From the NCBI GenBank assembly GCA_017517685.1, contig JAFWYK010000011.1:1-64000 (forward strand): a DNA stretch of 64,000 bases, given 5' to 3'. This document shows positions 37,033 to 45,733 of this stretch, in pieces. A program made the translations under genes and the position numbers. The notes under the pieces are model-generated. The model saw nothing but the letters and a program-made list of their open reading frames with translations, made no database searches and had not been told where the DNA came from. This stretch comes from Clostridia bacterium. Lineage in GTDB: Bacteria > Bacillota > Clostridia > TANB77 > CAG-508. Position 1 is the first letter of the stretch. Each line of letters starts with the position of its first letter.

Positions 37033-37539
37033 CTATACAAAAATAATACATAACGCGAGTCCTGAAACTACACCAATAGTTTTATATAACTTTTCATTTT
37101 TTACATAATAGTTTTCAGCATCTTCAATTTGTTTTTCTATTAAACAAAGAGCAAGTTCTATCTCGCTTATTTGTCCATTTTTATCTGTTTTACCAAGCAT
37201 TTTTCCAAAGTTTTTAATTATTTCTAAATCATCTTGTTTTAAATCTTTTAAGGTTTTATCTACAGCTTTAGTCCAATTATTATAAAAAGTAATTTCATTT
37301 TCGCTATTACAAGCATTAAAAACATTATCTTTATTTTCATATATAACACTTGATATATCTTCAAATATTCTTTTTATTGGTTCATATGTAAATTCAATTT
37401 TTGTTTTCATAAAAAGAAGTGATCTCTTAAACAGATTTAAAGCATTTTGTCTTTCTTTAAAACTCTTTACTTTCTGCATTCCAAGGCTTGTTGTTGTAAG
37501 AACAATTAAAATAAGTATTATAAATTTAATTAATATCAT
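37033..37539 (-). CDS. spoIIIAB: Stage III sporulation protein AB
   Basis: A membrane protein with TM segments at both ends and a helical soluble middle, as in T2SF/GspF-related proteins to which SpoIIIAB is compared. It begins inside the 3' end of spoIIIAA. The ATG at 37539 has AGGAG 6 nt upstream, which is better spaced than the GTG one codon earlier. 168 residues. Confidence 0.92.
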   Translation of the reverse strand: MILIKFIILILIVLTTTSLGMQKVKSFKERQNALNLFKRSLLFMKTKIEFTYEPIKRIFEDISSVIYENKDNVFNACNSENEITFYNNWTKAVDKTLKDLKQDDLEIIKNFGKMLGKTDKNGQISEIELALCLIEKQIEDAENYYVKNEKLYKTIGVVSGLALCIIFV

Positions 37540-38503
37540 CACTTACTCCTAAATTTAAATTTGAAAAACTATATTCTTCTTCATCTTGTTTTTCATATTG
37601 ATTAGTCTTTTTATTAAACTTATATACTTCTAAAATTTCACCTCTATGTTTTGGATTCAAAAACATTATCACTTTAAAAATATGTGAGCTTATTAACTCT
37701 TTTAATACTGGATTTACATATATATCGTCAAACGATGCACCATGAGCTGTAAATATACCTTTACATCCTGAACAGATTGCATACTTTATAATTTCTATAT
37801 CATTTTGTCCACCAATTTCATCTGCTACAATTACTTTCGGTGCCATAGACCTTATTAACATTTTCATACCAATTGATTTTGATACATTTTCTATTACATC
37901 TGTTTTAGAACCAATTTCATTTTGTGCTTCACCTTTATATAATGATGCTATTTCTCCTCTTTCATCAACAATACCAACTGTTTGTCCTTTAAATTTTAAA
38001 GTCTTAATTCCACTTGATATTTGCCTTACAATATCTCTTAAAATTGTTGTCTTTCCAGTTCCTGGTGGTGATACAATTAAAGTATTTTTTACTTCATTTT
38101 TATTTTGGTCTAATATATATTTTAGCGCATCTTTACTACATCCTATTATTTGTCTTGAAATTCTAAAATTAAAACTATTTATATAAGATATATTAATTAC
38201 CTTTCCATTTTCAACAACACACGAACCTGAAAGGCCTACTCTATGTCCACCTTTTAAAGTTACAAAACCTTCTGCAATTTGTTTTTGATAAGTATAAATA
38301 GAATTTTCACATATTAATTGAAGTATCGTCATCATTTCATCTGAATTCGGATAATATCTTATTGTTTTTTCTTGAGTAGACGCTTTTAATATTATCGGTT
38401 TATTATTTCTAATCCTAATTTCTTCTACATTTAAATCTTCTACATTTTCTTCTATTACACTTTTGATTTTATCAGGAAAATATTTTAGTATTTCTTTATT
38501 CAT
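37526..38503 (-). CDS. spoIIIAA: Stage III sporulation protein AA (ATPase)
   Basis: The cytoplasmic secretion-type ATPase of the SpoIIIA complex. The Walker A is SPPGTGKTTILRDIVRQI. It is followed by VGIVDERGEIASLYKG and the Walker B region MAPKVIVADEIGGQND. Length 325 is normal. It is the first gene of an intact spoIIIAA-AB-AC-AD-AE-AF-AG-AH operon. A sigma-E promoter is expected in 38504-38565, but I could not identify one with confidence. Confidence 0.96.
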   Translation of the reverse strand: MNKEILKYFPDKIKSVIEENVEDLNVEEIRIRNNKPIILKASTQEKTIRYYPNSDEMMTILQLICENSIYTYQKQIAEGFVTLKGGHRVGLSGSCVVENGKVINISYINSFNFRISRQIIGCSKDALKYILDQNKNEVKNTLIVSPPGTGKTTILRDIVRQISSGIKTLKFKGQTVGIVDERGEIASLYKGEAQNEIGSKTDVIENVSKSIGMKMLIRSMAPKVIVADEIGGQNDIEIIKYAICSGCKGIFTAHGASFDDIYVNPVLKELISSHIFKVIMFLNPKHRGEILEVYKFNKKTNQYEKQDEEEYSFSNLNLGVSDDIN

Positions 38504-38561
38504 AATAACCTCTTAAAATTTTTCTTAAAATATATATATTCGAAATTTTCTTATTTAGAAC

Positions 38562-38598
38562 AAAAAAATAAAGCTTACCAATAATTTAGTAAGCTTTA
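38562..38598 (-). terminator. Terminator upstream of spoIIIAA
   Basis: A perfect 10-bp stem (TAAAGCTTAC, 38598-38589, with 38578-38569) and a 10-nt loop are followed by TTTTTTTG on the minus strand. It ends the YezG-like gene and insulates the sporulation operon. Confidence 0.85.
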
Positions 38599-38605
38599 CT
38601 CTTTA

Positions 38606-39352
38606 TTATTTTTTATTCATATTTAATATTTGATTATTATAAACAATCTCTTCTTCGTCTTCTATTACATCATCTATTTTATTTCTTTTTGCAAATAAGC
38701 CTTTTTTCTTTTTTTCTTTTACATTAGTTGTATCTTTTGATTGAGCTATTGCTTCATCAACTGATAATGTTTTTTCGAAATCTATAATATTTTTCACTGG
38801 AAGTTTATATATGCCTTCAACATATATATCTTTCTTTAAAGGTACATCCATTTGATTATCATTTAAGTATGTTTTAATAATTTTCTTATCTTTTCTACTT
38901 AAGAAATCAGCACCCTCTTTTAAGTAATTATATCTCCATATTACATGACGTTCATATGAATCAAATTGAGAATTTTTTAAGTCCTCATAATCATATTCTA
39001 CTTTAAATTGATTATTTTGAATCGTAATTGTAATGTTACTCCAAAGTTTTCTTTTTGAATTAACAAACTTCTCTCTCAACATTTTAATTTTATTATAAAC
39101 ATCTGTAATTAACTTAGAATATTGTTCTTCATCAATGTTAAAAAGATTCGGGATTTCATAACCATTAACATACTTCTTCTTTATAAATCCTTTCGGAAGA
39201 TAATAAAAATACATTTCTCCAACTGGTTTTTGATTAGGCATGTCAATTACAGAGGCATATAGATATATGCTATCCCATTTTTCAGGTATAATATAAAATA
39301 ACTTTTTTTGTATCTCTGAATACAATATTTTTTCTTCTGGTGAACTAACCAT
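38606..39352 (-). CDS. YezG/DUF600-like protein with C-terminal extension
   Basis: The first 165 residues have the pattern of the YezG (DUF600) family, known from immunity proteins to LXG/YeeF-type nuclease toxins: IPEKWDSIYLYASVID, GEMYFYYLPKG, and VEYDYEDLKNSQFDSYERHV. A further 80 residues are charged and end with a Lys-rich and an acidic stretch. No toxin gene is adjacent. The gene stands alone between gpmI and the spoIIIA operon. An immunity role is inference; it could also have been co-opted. Confidence 0.75.
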   Translation of the reverse strand: MVSSPEEKILYSEIQKKLFYIIPEKWDSIYLYASVIDMPNQKPVGEMYFYYLPKGFIKKKYVNGYEIPNLFNIDEEQYSKLITDVYNKIKMLREKFVNSKRKLWSNITITIQNNQFKVEYDYEDLKNSQFDSYERHVIWRYNYLKEGADFLSRKDKKIIKTYLNDNQMDVPLKKDIYVEGIYKLPVKNIIDFEKTLSVDEAIAQSKDTTNVKEKKKKGLFAKRNKIDDVIEDEEEIVYNNQILNMNKK

Positions 39353-39453
39353 AAATTTCTCCTAATAACTAAATTAAAAGTAATTTAAAAACTTATTTTA
39401 ATATATAACAATTTTACGTCAAACAATTGCTAAAATCAAGTAACATTGACGAA

Positions 39454-41001
39454 TTATACTATTAAACTTTCACCTGTCATTTCATCTGGTTTTTCAAGTC
39501 CCATTATATCAAGCATTGTTGGAGCAAGATCTGCTAAACGACCTTCTCTAACTTTTTTGTTTCCTGGTAATCCAACAACAGCAAGTGGAACTGGATTTGT
39601 TGTATGTGCAGTATGAGGTTCTCCTGTTTTATAGTCAATCATTTGCTCTGCATTTCCATGATCAGCTGTAATTAATAAAACACCATCTACTGATTTAACA
39701 GCTTCAACAACTTTTGCTACGCAATCATTAATTGTTTCTAATGCTTTAACAGCTGCATCTATACTTCCTGTATGTCCAACCATATCTGGGTTAGCATAGT
39801 TTAATATAATTGAATCATATTTTTCTGATTTGATTGCTTCAATTACTTTATCTGTAACTTCATAAGCACTCATTTCTGGTTTTAAGTCATATGTTTCAAC
39901 TTTTGGTGATGGAACTAATATTCTATCTTCACCTTCATATTGTTTTTCTTCTCCACCATTAAAGAAGAATGTAACGTGAGCATATTTTTCTGTTTCAGCA
40001 ATTCTTAATTGTTTTAATCCTTTTTTACTGATGTATTCTCCAAATGTATTTCTAATTTCTTCTTTTCTGAATGCAACTTCAACATTTGGCATTGTTTCAT
40101 CATATGGAGTCATACATACGAAATATGTGTCTAATTTTTCTGTTTCGAATCCATCGAATTCTTTATCAACTATACTTCTTGTAATTTCTCTTGCTCTATC
40201 TGGTCTAAAGTTAAAGAATATTACTGAATCTCCATTTTCTATTTTAGCTAAAGGTTCTCCTGCTTTATTTGTTATAACTGTTGGTTTAACAAATTCATCA
40301 AAAATTTCTTTTTGATAAGATTCTTCAATTGCAGCTACTGCATCTAATGCTTTTTCACCTTCTCCATGAACTAATGCATCATATGCTTGGCTAACTCTTT
40401 CCCATCTCTTATCTCTATCCATTGCATAAAATCTTCCTGATAATGAAGCGATTTGTCCTACACCTTTTTCTTTTAATTTTTCTTCTAGTTTAATTAAATA
40501 ACCTTCTCCAGAAGCTGGTGGTGTATCTCTTCCATCCATAAAGCAATGTACATATACATCTTCAAAATCTTTTCTTTTAGCAAGCTCTAATAATCCATAT
40601 AAATGACGATTATGGCTATGAACTCCACCGTCAGATAATAATCCCATAATATGTAATTTAGAATTATTTGCTTTACAGTTTTCAATAGCTTTTACAAATT
40701 CTGGTTTGCTGAAGAAATCTCCATCTTCAATTGATTTAGTAATTTTAGCTAAATCTTGATATACAATTCTTCCTGCCCCAATATTTGTATGTCCTACTTC
40801 TGAATTTCCCATTTGTCCTTCAGGTAATCCAACTTCTAAACCACTTGTATGAATCATTGTATTTGGATTTTTTGTTAATATTTCTGTTAATGCTGGGATT
40901 TGAGCTATTTTAACTGCATTTCCTTCTGCTTTTTCATTCATTCCAAATCCATCTAATATCATTAACATTGTTAATTTTTTTGTACTCATATATTTTGTCA
41001 C
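39454..41001 (-). CDS. gpmI: 2,3-bisphosphoglycerate-independent phosphoglycerate mutase
   Basis: Interconverts 3- and 2-phosphoglycerate using two metal ions, an alkaline-phosphatase-fold enzyme. Seen are LMILDGFGMNEKAEGNA, QMGNSEVGHTNIGAGRIVYQ with the phosphoserine site, CFMDGRDTPPASG, NYANPDMVGHTG and TADHGNAEQM. Length 515 is usual. It is the last gene of the gap-pgk-nudix-tpiA-gpmI run and lies 12 bp after tpiA. The first methionine may be four codons later. Confidence 0.98.
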   Translation of the reverse strand: MTKYMSTKKLTMLMILDGFGMNEKAEGNAVKIAQIPALTEILTKNPNTMIHTSGLEVGLPEGQMGNSEVGHTNIGAGRIVYQDLAKITKSIEDGDFFSKPEFVKAIENCKANNSKLHIMGLLSDGGVHSHNRHLYGLLELAKRKDFEDVYVHCFMDGRDTPPASGEGYLIKLEEKLKEKGVGQIASLSGRFYAMDRDKRWERVSQAYDALVHGEGEKALDAVAAIEESYQKEIFDEFVKPTVITNKAGEPLAKIENGDSVIFFNFRPDRAREITRSIVDKEFDGFETEKLDTYFVCMTPYDETMPNVEVAFRKEEIRNTFGEYISKKGLKQLRIAETEKYAHVTFFFNGGEEKQYEGEDRILVPSPKVETYDLKPEMSAYEVTDKVIEAIKSEKYDSIILNYANPDMVGHTGSIDAAVKALETINDCVAKVVEAVKSVDGVLLITADHGNAEQMIDYKTGEPHTAHTTNPVPLAVVGLPGNKKVREGRLADLAPTMLDIMGLEKPDEMTGESLIV

Positions 41002-41013
41002 ACTTCCTTCTTA

Positions 41014-41766
41014 TTAGATATCATAATTTACGATTTTGCTGAATTCGTCTGGTTTTAAACTTGCTCCACCAACTAATCCACCATCAATATCTGATGTTGA
41101 GAATAATTCTTTGGCATTTGAAGATTTTACACTTCCACCATATTGAATAATAACAGCTTCAGAAACATCTTCACCATAAATTCTTTTGATTTCTTCTCTA
41201 ATAGAGATAATTGAATTATTAGCATCTTCTGATGTTGCTGTTTTTCCTGTTCCAATAGCCCAGATTGGTTCATAAGCAATTATTGTATTTTTAACTTGCT
41301 CATTTGTTAATCCTTCTAAAGCTAATCTTGTTTGGTTTGTAATTATATCAGCTGTTTTTCCAGCTTCTCTTTCTTCTAATGTTTCACCAACGCAAACGAT
41401 TGGTTTTAATTCATTTTCAAAAGCTGCTTTGATTTTTTTGTTTACAGATTCATCTGTTTCATTATAATATTGTCTTCTTTCAGAGTGTCCTATAATAACA
41501 TATTCAACACCGATTGATTTTAACATTTTTCCTGAAACTTCTCCTGTATAAGCTCCTGTTTCAGCAAAGTGCATATTTTGAGCACCTATTTTAATGTTTG
41601 TTCCTTGAACGTTCATTAAACAATAGAATAAATCTGTGTATGGAACACATAAAATAACTTCTGCTTTTGCATCTTTTACTAATGGTTCAAAAGCTTGAAT
41701 ATAATCAATTGCTTCATTTGGAAGCATATTCATTTTCCAGTTTCCTGCAATTACTTTTCTTCTCAT
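41014..41766 (-). CDS. tpiA: Triosephosphate isomerase
   Basis: Interconverts dihydroxyacetone phosphate and glyceraldehyde 3-phosphate. The N-terminal GNWKMN with catalytic Lys, IIGHSERRQY with His, and AYEPIWAIGTGKTA with Glu are intact. Length 250 is normal. Its ATG overlaps the stop codon of the Nudix gene upstream by 4 bp (ATGA), so its translation is probably coupled to that gene. Confidence 0.98.
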   Translation of the reverse strand: MRRKVIAGNWKMNMLPNEAIDYIQAFEPLVKDAKAEVILCVPYTDLFYCLMNVQGTNIKIGAQNMHFAETGAYTGEVSGKMLKSIGVEYVIIGHSERRQYYNETDESVNKKIKAAFENELKPIVCVGETLEEREAGKTADIITNQTRLALEGLTNEQVKNTIIAYEPIWAIGTGKTATSEDANNSIISIREEIKRIYGEDVSEAVIIQYGGSVKSSNAKELFSTSDIDGGLVGGASLKPDEFSKIVNYDI

Positions 41767-42389
41767 AAAAAATTCCTTTCTGCTTCACTAGTTCTTCTTA
41801 CTTGAACTCTTTTTTTGTGAAACATATAACTATTTAGTTTTTCAAATATTGCACCATATTGTGGAGCTAAAGTACTATCATACGGAAGTCTTGTCATACT
41901 GTTAGAAATAAATCCAACTGAATCGTCAAAATTTAACCATCCCTTTTGAATAACTTCTCTCCCATCTATCTGAATACTACTTATATCCTTCATTTTTAGT
42001 GCATATATACTTACAAAACATTTTAAAGATTTTCGATTTGTTTCATCTTCTAAATTAGTATAATCAAGTTTTATATTTCCTAAGTGATGCAAATTTCTTG
42101 AGTCAGCTTCACCTATAGATAGTTCTTCATCAAGTTCTCTTACCATTGATTGAAGTGGTATTTCTCCTGATTGAACATGACCTGAACATAAATCTAATTT
42201 ACCTGGATCTAAAAATCTTTTACCTCTTTTTTCAAATAATATTTTTTTATTTACGTCATCAATAACAAAACATGTACAACAATTTATCCATGGAAGGGTC
42301 TCAGGATCCTCCCATGAATAATAATCTTTTTTAGAAATTGTACCTATCTTTTGTCCTTGCTCTGTGTAAATGTCCAACATTTCTGCCAT
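41763..42389 (-). CDS. Nudix hydrolase resembling IPP isomerase
   Basis: A 208-residue Nudix protein with a perfect box GHVQSGEIPLQSMVREL followed by DEELSI (GX5EX7REXXEEXXI). The N-terminus, MLDIYTEQGQKIGTISKKDY and a CCTCFVID strand, is like type 1 isopentenyl-diphosphate isomerases and related YfcD-like proteins. The IPP isomerase active site cannot be confirmed. It is translationally coupled to tpiA inside the glycolytic operon. Confidence 0.85.
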   Translation of the reverse strand: MAEMLDIYTEQGQKIGTISKKDYYSWEDPETLPWINCCTCFVIDDVNKKILFEKRGKRFLDPGKLDLCSGHVQSGEIPLQSMVRELDEELSIGEADSRNLHHLGNIKLDYTNLEDETNRKSLKCFVSIYALKMKDISSIQIDGREVIQKGWLNFDDSVGFISNSMTRLPYDSTLAPQYGAIFEKLNSYMFHKKRVQVRRTSEAERNFL

Positions 42390-42437
42390 AATAAATCTTT
42401 CCTGTCATAAATCTTCTAGTATATTATCTTTAGTTTA

Positions 42438-43622
42438 TTATTTATCTTGTAATGCTTCGATTCCTGGTAATTTTTTACCTTCTAAGAATTCAAGTGAAGC
42501 TCCACCACCTGTAGAGATGTGTGTGAATTTTTCTGCAAGTCCTGCTTTTTCAACAGCTGCAGCTGAGTCTCCACCACCAATTATTTTAACAGCATCGATA
42601 TCAGCTAAAGTTCTAGCTATGCTATTTGTTCCAATTGCGAATTGATCAAATTCAAATAATCCAACTGGTCCGTTCCAGATAACTGTTTTAGCATTTTTAA
42701 GTTCATTTGCATATAAATCGATAGTTTCTTGACCAATGTCATATCCTTCCCATCCATCTGGAATTTCTGTATATTTAACTGTCATACTTTCTGTATTTGG
42801 ATCAAATTCTTTACCAACTTTTGTATCAACTGGTAACATTAATTTAACACCTTTAGCTTCAGCTTTTTTCATTAATTCTTGAGCTAAATCTAATTTATCT
42901 AATTCACAAATTGAATTTCCTACATTGTATCCCATTGATTTAAAGAATGTGTAAGCCATAGCTCCACCAATCATTAATACATCAACTTTTTCAATTAAAG
43001 CTTCGATAACACCGATTTTATCAGAAACTTTTTTACCACCTAAAATAGCCATAAATGGTCTTTCTGGGTTTTCTAAAGCTGTTCCTAAGAAGTTTAATTC
43101 TTTTTCAATTAAGAATCCAGAAACTGCTGGTAAATAGCTTGCAACACCTGTTGTTGAGCTATGTGCTCTATGAGCTGTTCCAAAAGCATCGTTTACGAAT
43201 ACTTCTGCTAAGCTAGCAAATGCTTTTGATAATTCTTCATCATTTTTTTCTTCTCCAGCTTCATATCTTACGTTTTCAAGAAGCATAACTTCTCCTGCTT
43301 GTAAATTAGCAGCTAATGCTTTAGCATCTTCTCCAACAACATCTTTTGCAAGTTTAACTTCTTGTCCTAATAATTTTGAAAGTTCAGCTGCAACAATATT
43401 TAATGAATATTCTGGTTTAACTTCTCCCTTTGGTCTTCCTAAGTGAGAACATAAAATTACTTTACATTCATTTTCAATTAAATATTTGATAGTAGGTAAT
43501 GCAGCTACTATTCTTCTGTTATCTGTGATAACTCTTTCATCATTGTAAGGTACATTAAAGTCACATCTTACTAAAACTTTTTTTCCTTTTAAATCAATAT
43601 CTCTTACTGTTTTTTTATTCAT
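42438..43622 (-). CDS. pgk: Phosphoglycerate kinase
   Basis: Makes ATP and 3-phosphoglycerate from 1,3-bisphosphoglycerate. Seen are [13 protein letters not shown], the substrate-binding [31 protein letters not shown] and the C-terminal [13 protein letters not shown] with [14 protein letters not shown]. Length 394 is normal. It follows gap after 115 bp that hold a long G-U-rich hairpin. Confidence 0.98.
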   Translation of the reverse strand: MNKKTVRDIDLKGKKVLVRCDFNVPYNDERVITDNRRIVAALPTIKYLIENECKVILCSHLGRPKGEVKPEYSLNIVAAELSKLLGQEVKLAKDVVGEDAKALAANLQAGEVMLLENVRYEAGEEKNDEELSKAFASLAEVFVNDAFGTAHRAHSSTTGVASYLPAVSGFLIEKELNFLGTALENPERPFMAILGGKKVSDKIGVIEALIEKVDVLMIGGAMAYTFFKSMGYNVGNSICELDKLDLAQELMKKAEAKGVKLMLPVDTKVGKEFDPNTESMTVKYTEIPDGWEGYDIGQETIDLYANELKNAKTVIWNGPVGLFEFDQFAIGTNSIARTLADIDAVKIIGGGDSAAAVEKAGLAEKFTHISTGGGASLEFLEGKKLPGIEALQDK

Positions 43623-43678
43623 TTTAACTTTCCTTTCTTTTTAAAGTTTAATAAACTTAAATTTATATAAATAACTAA

Positions 43679-43713
43679 AGCTGATGATAAAGGACCGACC
43701 TCCACCACCAGCT
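43679..43713 (-). promoter_or_regulatory. Intercistronic RNA hairpin between gap and pgk
   Basis: On the minus strand two 15-nt arms (43713-43699 and 43693-43679) pair over their full length around a 5-nt loop TCGGT. Four of the pairs are G-U, so the structure forms in the RNA of this strand only; the opposite strand would have A-C mismatches. It is not followed by a T run. A role in mRNA processing or in stabilising the gap 3' end is likely but inferred. Confidence 0.7.
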
Positions 43714-43737
43714 CTCGTTTTATATTCTAGTTATATA

Positions 43738-44754
43738 TTAGCCTAATTCAGCAAAATATTTGATTGTTCTTACCATTTGGCTTGTATATGAATTTTCATT
43801 ATCATACCAAGCAACAACTTGAACTTGATATAATCCTTCTTCAACTTGAGCAACCATTGTTTGTGTAGCGTCAAATAAAGATCCGTTTGTGATACCAATG
43901 ATATCTGAAGAAACTAATGGTTCTTCTGTGTATCCATAAGAAGCATTTGAAGCTGCTTTCATAGCTGCGTTGATTGAATCAACTGTAATGTCATTTCCTC
44001 TTACTGTTGCGATTAATATTGTAGAAGATCCTGTTGGAACTGGAACTCTTTGTGCAGATCCTATTAATTTTCCATTTAATTCTGGAATAACTAAACCGAT
44101 AGCTTTAGCTGCTCCTGTTGAGTTAGGAACGATATTAACAGCTGCTGCTCTAGCTCTTCTTAAATCTCCTTTTCTATGTGGTCCATCTAGTACCATTTGG
44201 TCACCAGTGTAAGCATGAACTGTTGTCATGATACCTGATTGAATTGGTGCATAATCATTTAATGCTTTAGCCATAGGTGCTAAGCAGTTTGTTGTACATG
44301 ATGCTGCAGAGATAATGTTATCTTCTGGTGTTAATGTACCTTCGTTTACTCCGAAAACGATTGTTGGTAAATCTTTACCAGCTGGTGCTGAAATAACAAC
44401 TTTTTTAGCTCCTGCTGTGATGTGAGCTGATGCTTTTTCTTTAGATGTATAGAAACCTGTACATTCTAATACAACATCTACTCCTAATTCACCCCATGGT
44501 AAATTAACTGCGTCTTTCTCTGCATATATTCTAATTGTTTTTCCATCAACTGTGATTGAGTTTTCGCCAGCTACAACTGTATCTGCTTTATCATATCTTT
44601 TTTGTGCAGAATCATATTTTAATAAGTGAGCTAACATATCAGGGCTTGTTAAGTCGTTGATTGCAACGATTTCATACCCTTCTGCTCCAAACATTTGTCT
44701 AAATGCTAGACGTCCAATACGTCCAAATCCATTTATAGCTACTTTTACTGACAT
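43738..44754 (-). CDS. gap: Glyceraldehyde-3-phosphate dehydrogenase
   Basis: The NAD-dependent glycolytic enzyme. The Rossmann motif [15 protein letters not shown] is at the N-terminus, the active-site Cys is in [13 protein letters not shown], and the C-terminal signature is [15 protein letters not shown]. Length 338 is normal. It is the first gene of the glycolytic run. No cggR-type repressor gene precedes it. Confidence 0.98.
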   Translation of the reverse strand: MSVKVAINGFGRIGRLAFRQMFGAEGYEIVAINDLTSPDMLAHLLKYDSAQKRYDKADTVVAGENSITVDGKTIRIYAEKDAVNLPWGELGVDVVLECTGFYTSKEKASAHITAGAKKVVISAPAGKDLPTIVFGVNEGTLTPEDNIISAASCTTNCLAPMAKALNDYAPIQSGIMTTVHAYTGDQMVLDGPHRKGDLRRARAAAVNIVPNSTGAAKAIGLVIPELNGKLIGSAQRVPVPTGSSTILIATVRGNDITVDSINAAMKAASNASYGYTEEPLVSSDIIGITNGSLFDATQTMVAQVEEGLYQVQVVAWYDNENSYTSQMVRTIKYFAELG

Positions 44755-44810
44755 AATATAAATTCCTCCAATTCTGATACTGTATTATTGTTTAAGTATC
44801 TTCATATATT

Positions 44811-44861
44811 TTAGTCTTTTTAGACCAAGAATATTCTATAACAATTCAGAACAATTTTCAA
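44811..44861 (-). promoter_or_regulatory. gap promoter with 5'-terminal hairpin
   Basis: TTGAAA (44861-44856) and TAGAAT (44838-44833) are 17 bp apart on the minus strand. The predicted start near 44826 falls in a hairpin TTGGTCT-AAAA-AGACTAA (44828-44811). The leader continues for about 50 nt to a GGAGG ribosome site. Confidence 0.65.
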
Positions 44862-44901
44862 GTACTTTTTATAATTTTGTCTCGGCGTCAATTTTGGTTT
44901 A

Positions 44902-45261
44902 TTAAAGTTGTATATTTTTAAAATAATAAATACTTATAGCCACTGCAGCCGTTAAACAAATCAACCCTATCGCAGCTTGATTGTTTCTAGTTTTTAGATC
45001 AAGCTTATCTTCCATTATTTTTGTTTTTATTATCTTTATTACCCCATAAATTACAAGAACTCCTTGTAATATTATCATACCCAAATCCAAAAATGCTTTT
45101 GCTGGAAGATTCTTTTGACTAGCTTTTGCTTCTTTTGATGCTACATAAGTTCCTGATTGAGTTCCTTGATATTGAAACTCACCTGGAGTTGCATAAACAT
45201 TATTAATAAACAACACACATATTAAAATAAATACACTAAAAACAGTTAAACATTTTTTCAT
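44902..45261 (-). CDS. Small exported protein with two membrane segments
   Basis: A 119-residue protein of unknown family. It has a signal peptide (about 1-24, ending VYA), a short extracellular part and two TM segments (about 58-78 and 95-112) separated by a basic loop. The start is the ATG at 45261 with AGGAGG 6 nt upstream. An ATG at 45282 lies in the terminator of the upstream gene. The two-TM plus signal layout recalls VirB2-type pilins, but no secretion genes are near, so I do not assign it. Confidence 0.65.
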   Translation of the reverse strand: MKKCLTVFSVFILICVLFINNVYATPGEFQYQGTQSGTYVASKEAKASQKNLPAKAFLDLGMIILQGVLVIYGVIKIIKTKIMEDKLDLKTRNNQAAIGLICLTAAVAISIYYFKNIQL

Positions 45262-45280
45262 AATTTTCCTCCTAAAAAAC

Positions 45281-45319
45281 AAAAAAGCTATGCTTAAAAT
45301 AGATTATACTTTAAGCATA
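45281..45319 (-). terminator. Terminator upstream of the small exported protein gene
   Basis: A perfect 10-bp stem (TATGCTTAAA and its complement; arms 45319-45310 and 45298-45289) with an 11-nt loop is followed by GCTTTTTTGTTTTTT. The next gene's ribosome site follows directly. Confidence 0.8.
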
Positions 45320-45344
45320 ACTTCATTTTTTATTAATTTAATTT

Positions 45345-45605
45345 TTATTTATCTTTTTTCTTAAACCAACTGAATATATTAATTTCTTGGAAAAAGAAAT
45401 CATGTAATTCTGGAAATTTAATTTCTTGGAATAAGAAATCATGAACTTCTGTTAAAACTTTTTCTTCTTTTGCAGTCATTTCAAGAACGATTGGTTTAGA
45501 AAAATCAATCTCTCTGCATAAAAAGTTTTTTACTTTTGTCCAAGTATTAACTACCATTGGTAAATTACCAGCTTCAGCTGTTTCAACTAATTTATATTCT
45601 TTCAT
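45345..45605 (-). CDS. Small protein with short internal repeats
   Basis: An 86-residue protein with no recognised domain. The second half contains three related segments: NFLCREIDFSK, HDFLFQEIKFPE and HDFFFQEINIFS. The last two are coded by near-identical DNA. It ends KKKDK and has no signal peptide. The start is taken as the ATG at 45605, 12 nt after AAGGAGG; a nearer non-ATG start is possible. A candidate promoter (TTGATA-17-TATAAA, 45683-45655) lies upstream. Confidence 0.6.
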   Translation of the reverse strand: MKEYKLVETAEAGNLPMVVNTWTKVKNFLCREIDFSKPIVLEMTAKEEKVLTEVHDFLFQEIKFPELHDFFFQEINIFSWFKKKDK

Positions 45606-45733
45606 TATTAATGATATCCTCCTTAGTATAAGTACTACTACTTCTATTATAATATTTATACTATATAAATACCTAATTATCAATAATTTTAGAATTAAGT
45701 TTAGATTAAGTTTTCATTACTATTTTGTAACAT

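Noticed and set aside
38504..38565. A sigma-E promoter for the spoIIIA operon
   Set aside because: The interval must hold the promoter, but the AT-rich sequence gives no convincing sigma-E -35/-10 pair at the right spacing.
44902..45261. VirB2/TrbC-type pilin
   Set aside because: Only topology fits. There are no other type IV secretion genes and no sequence signature.
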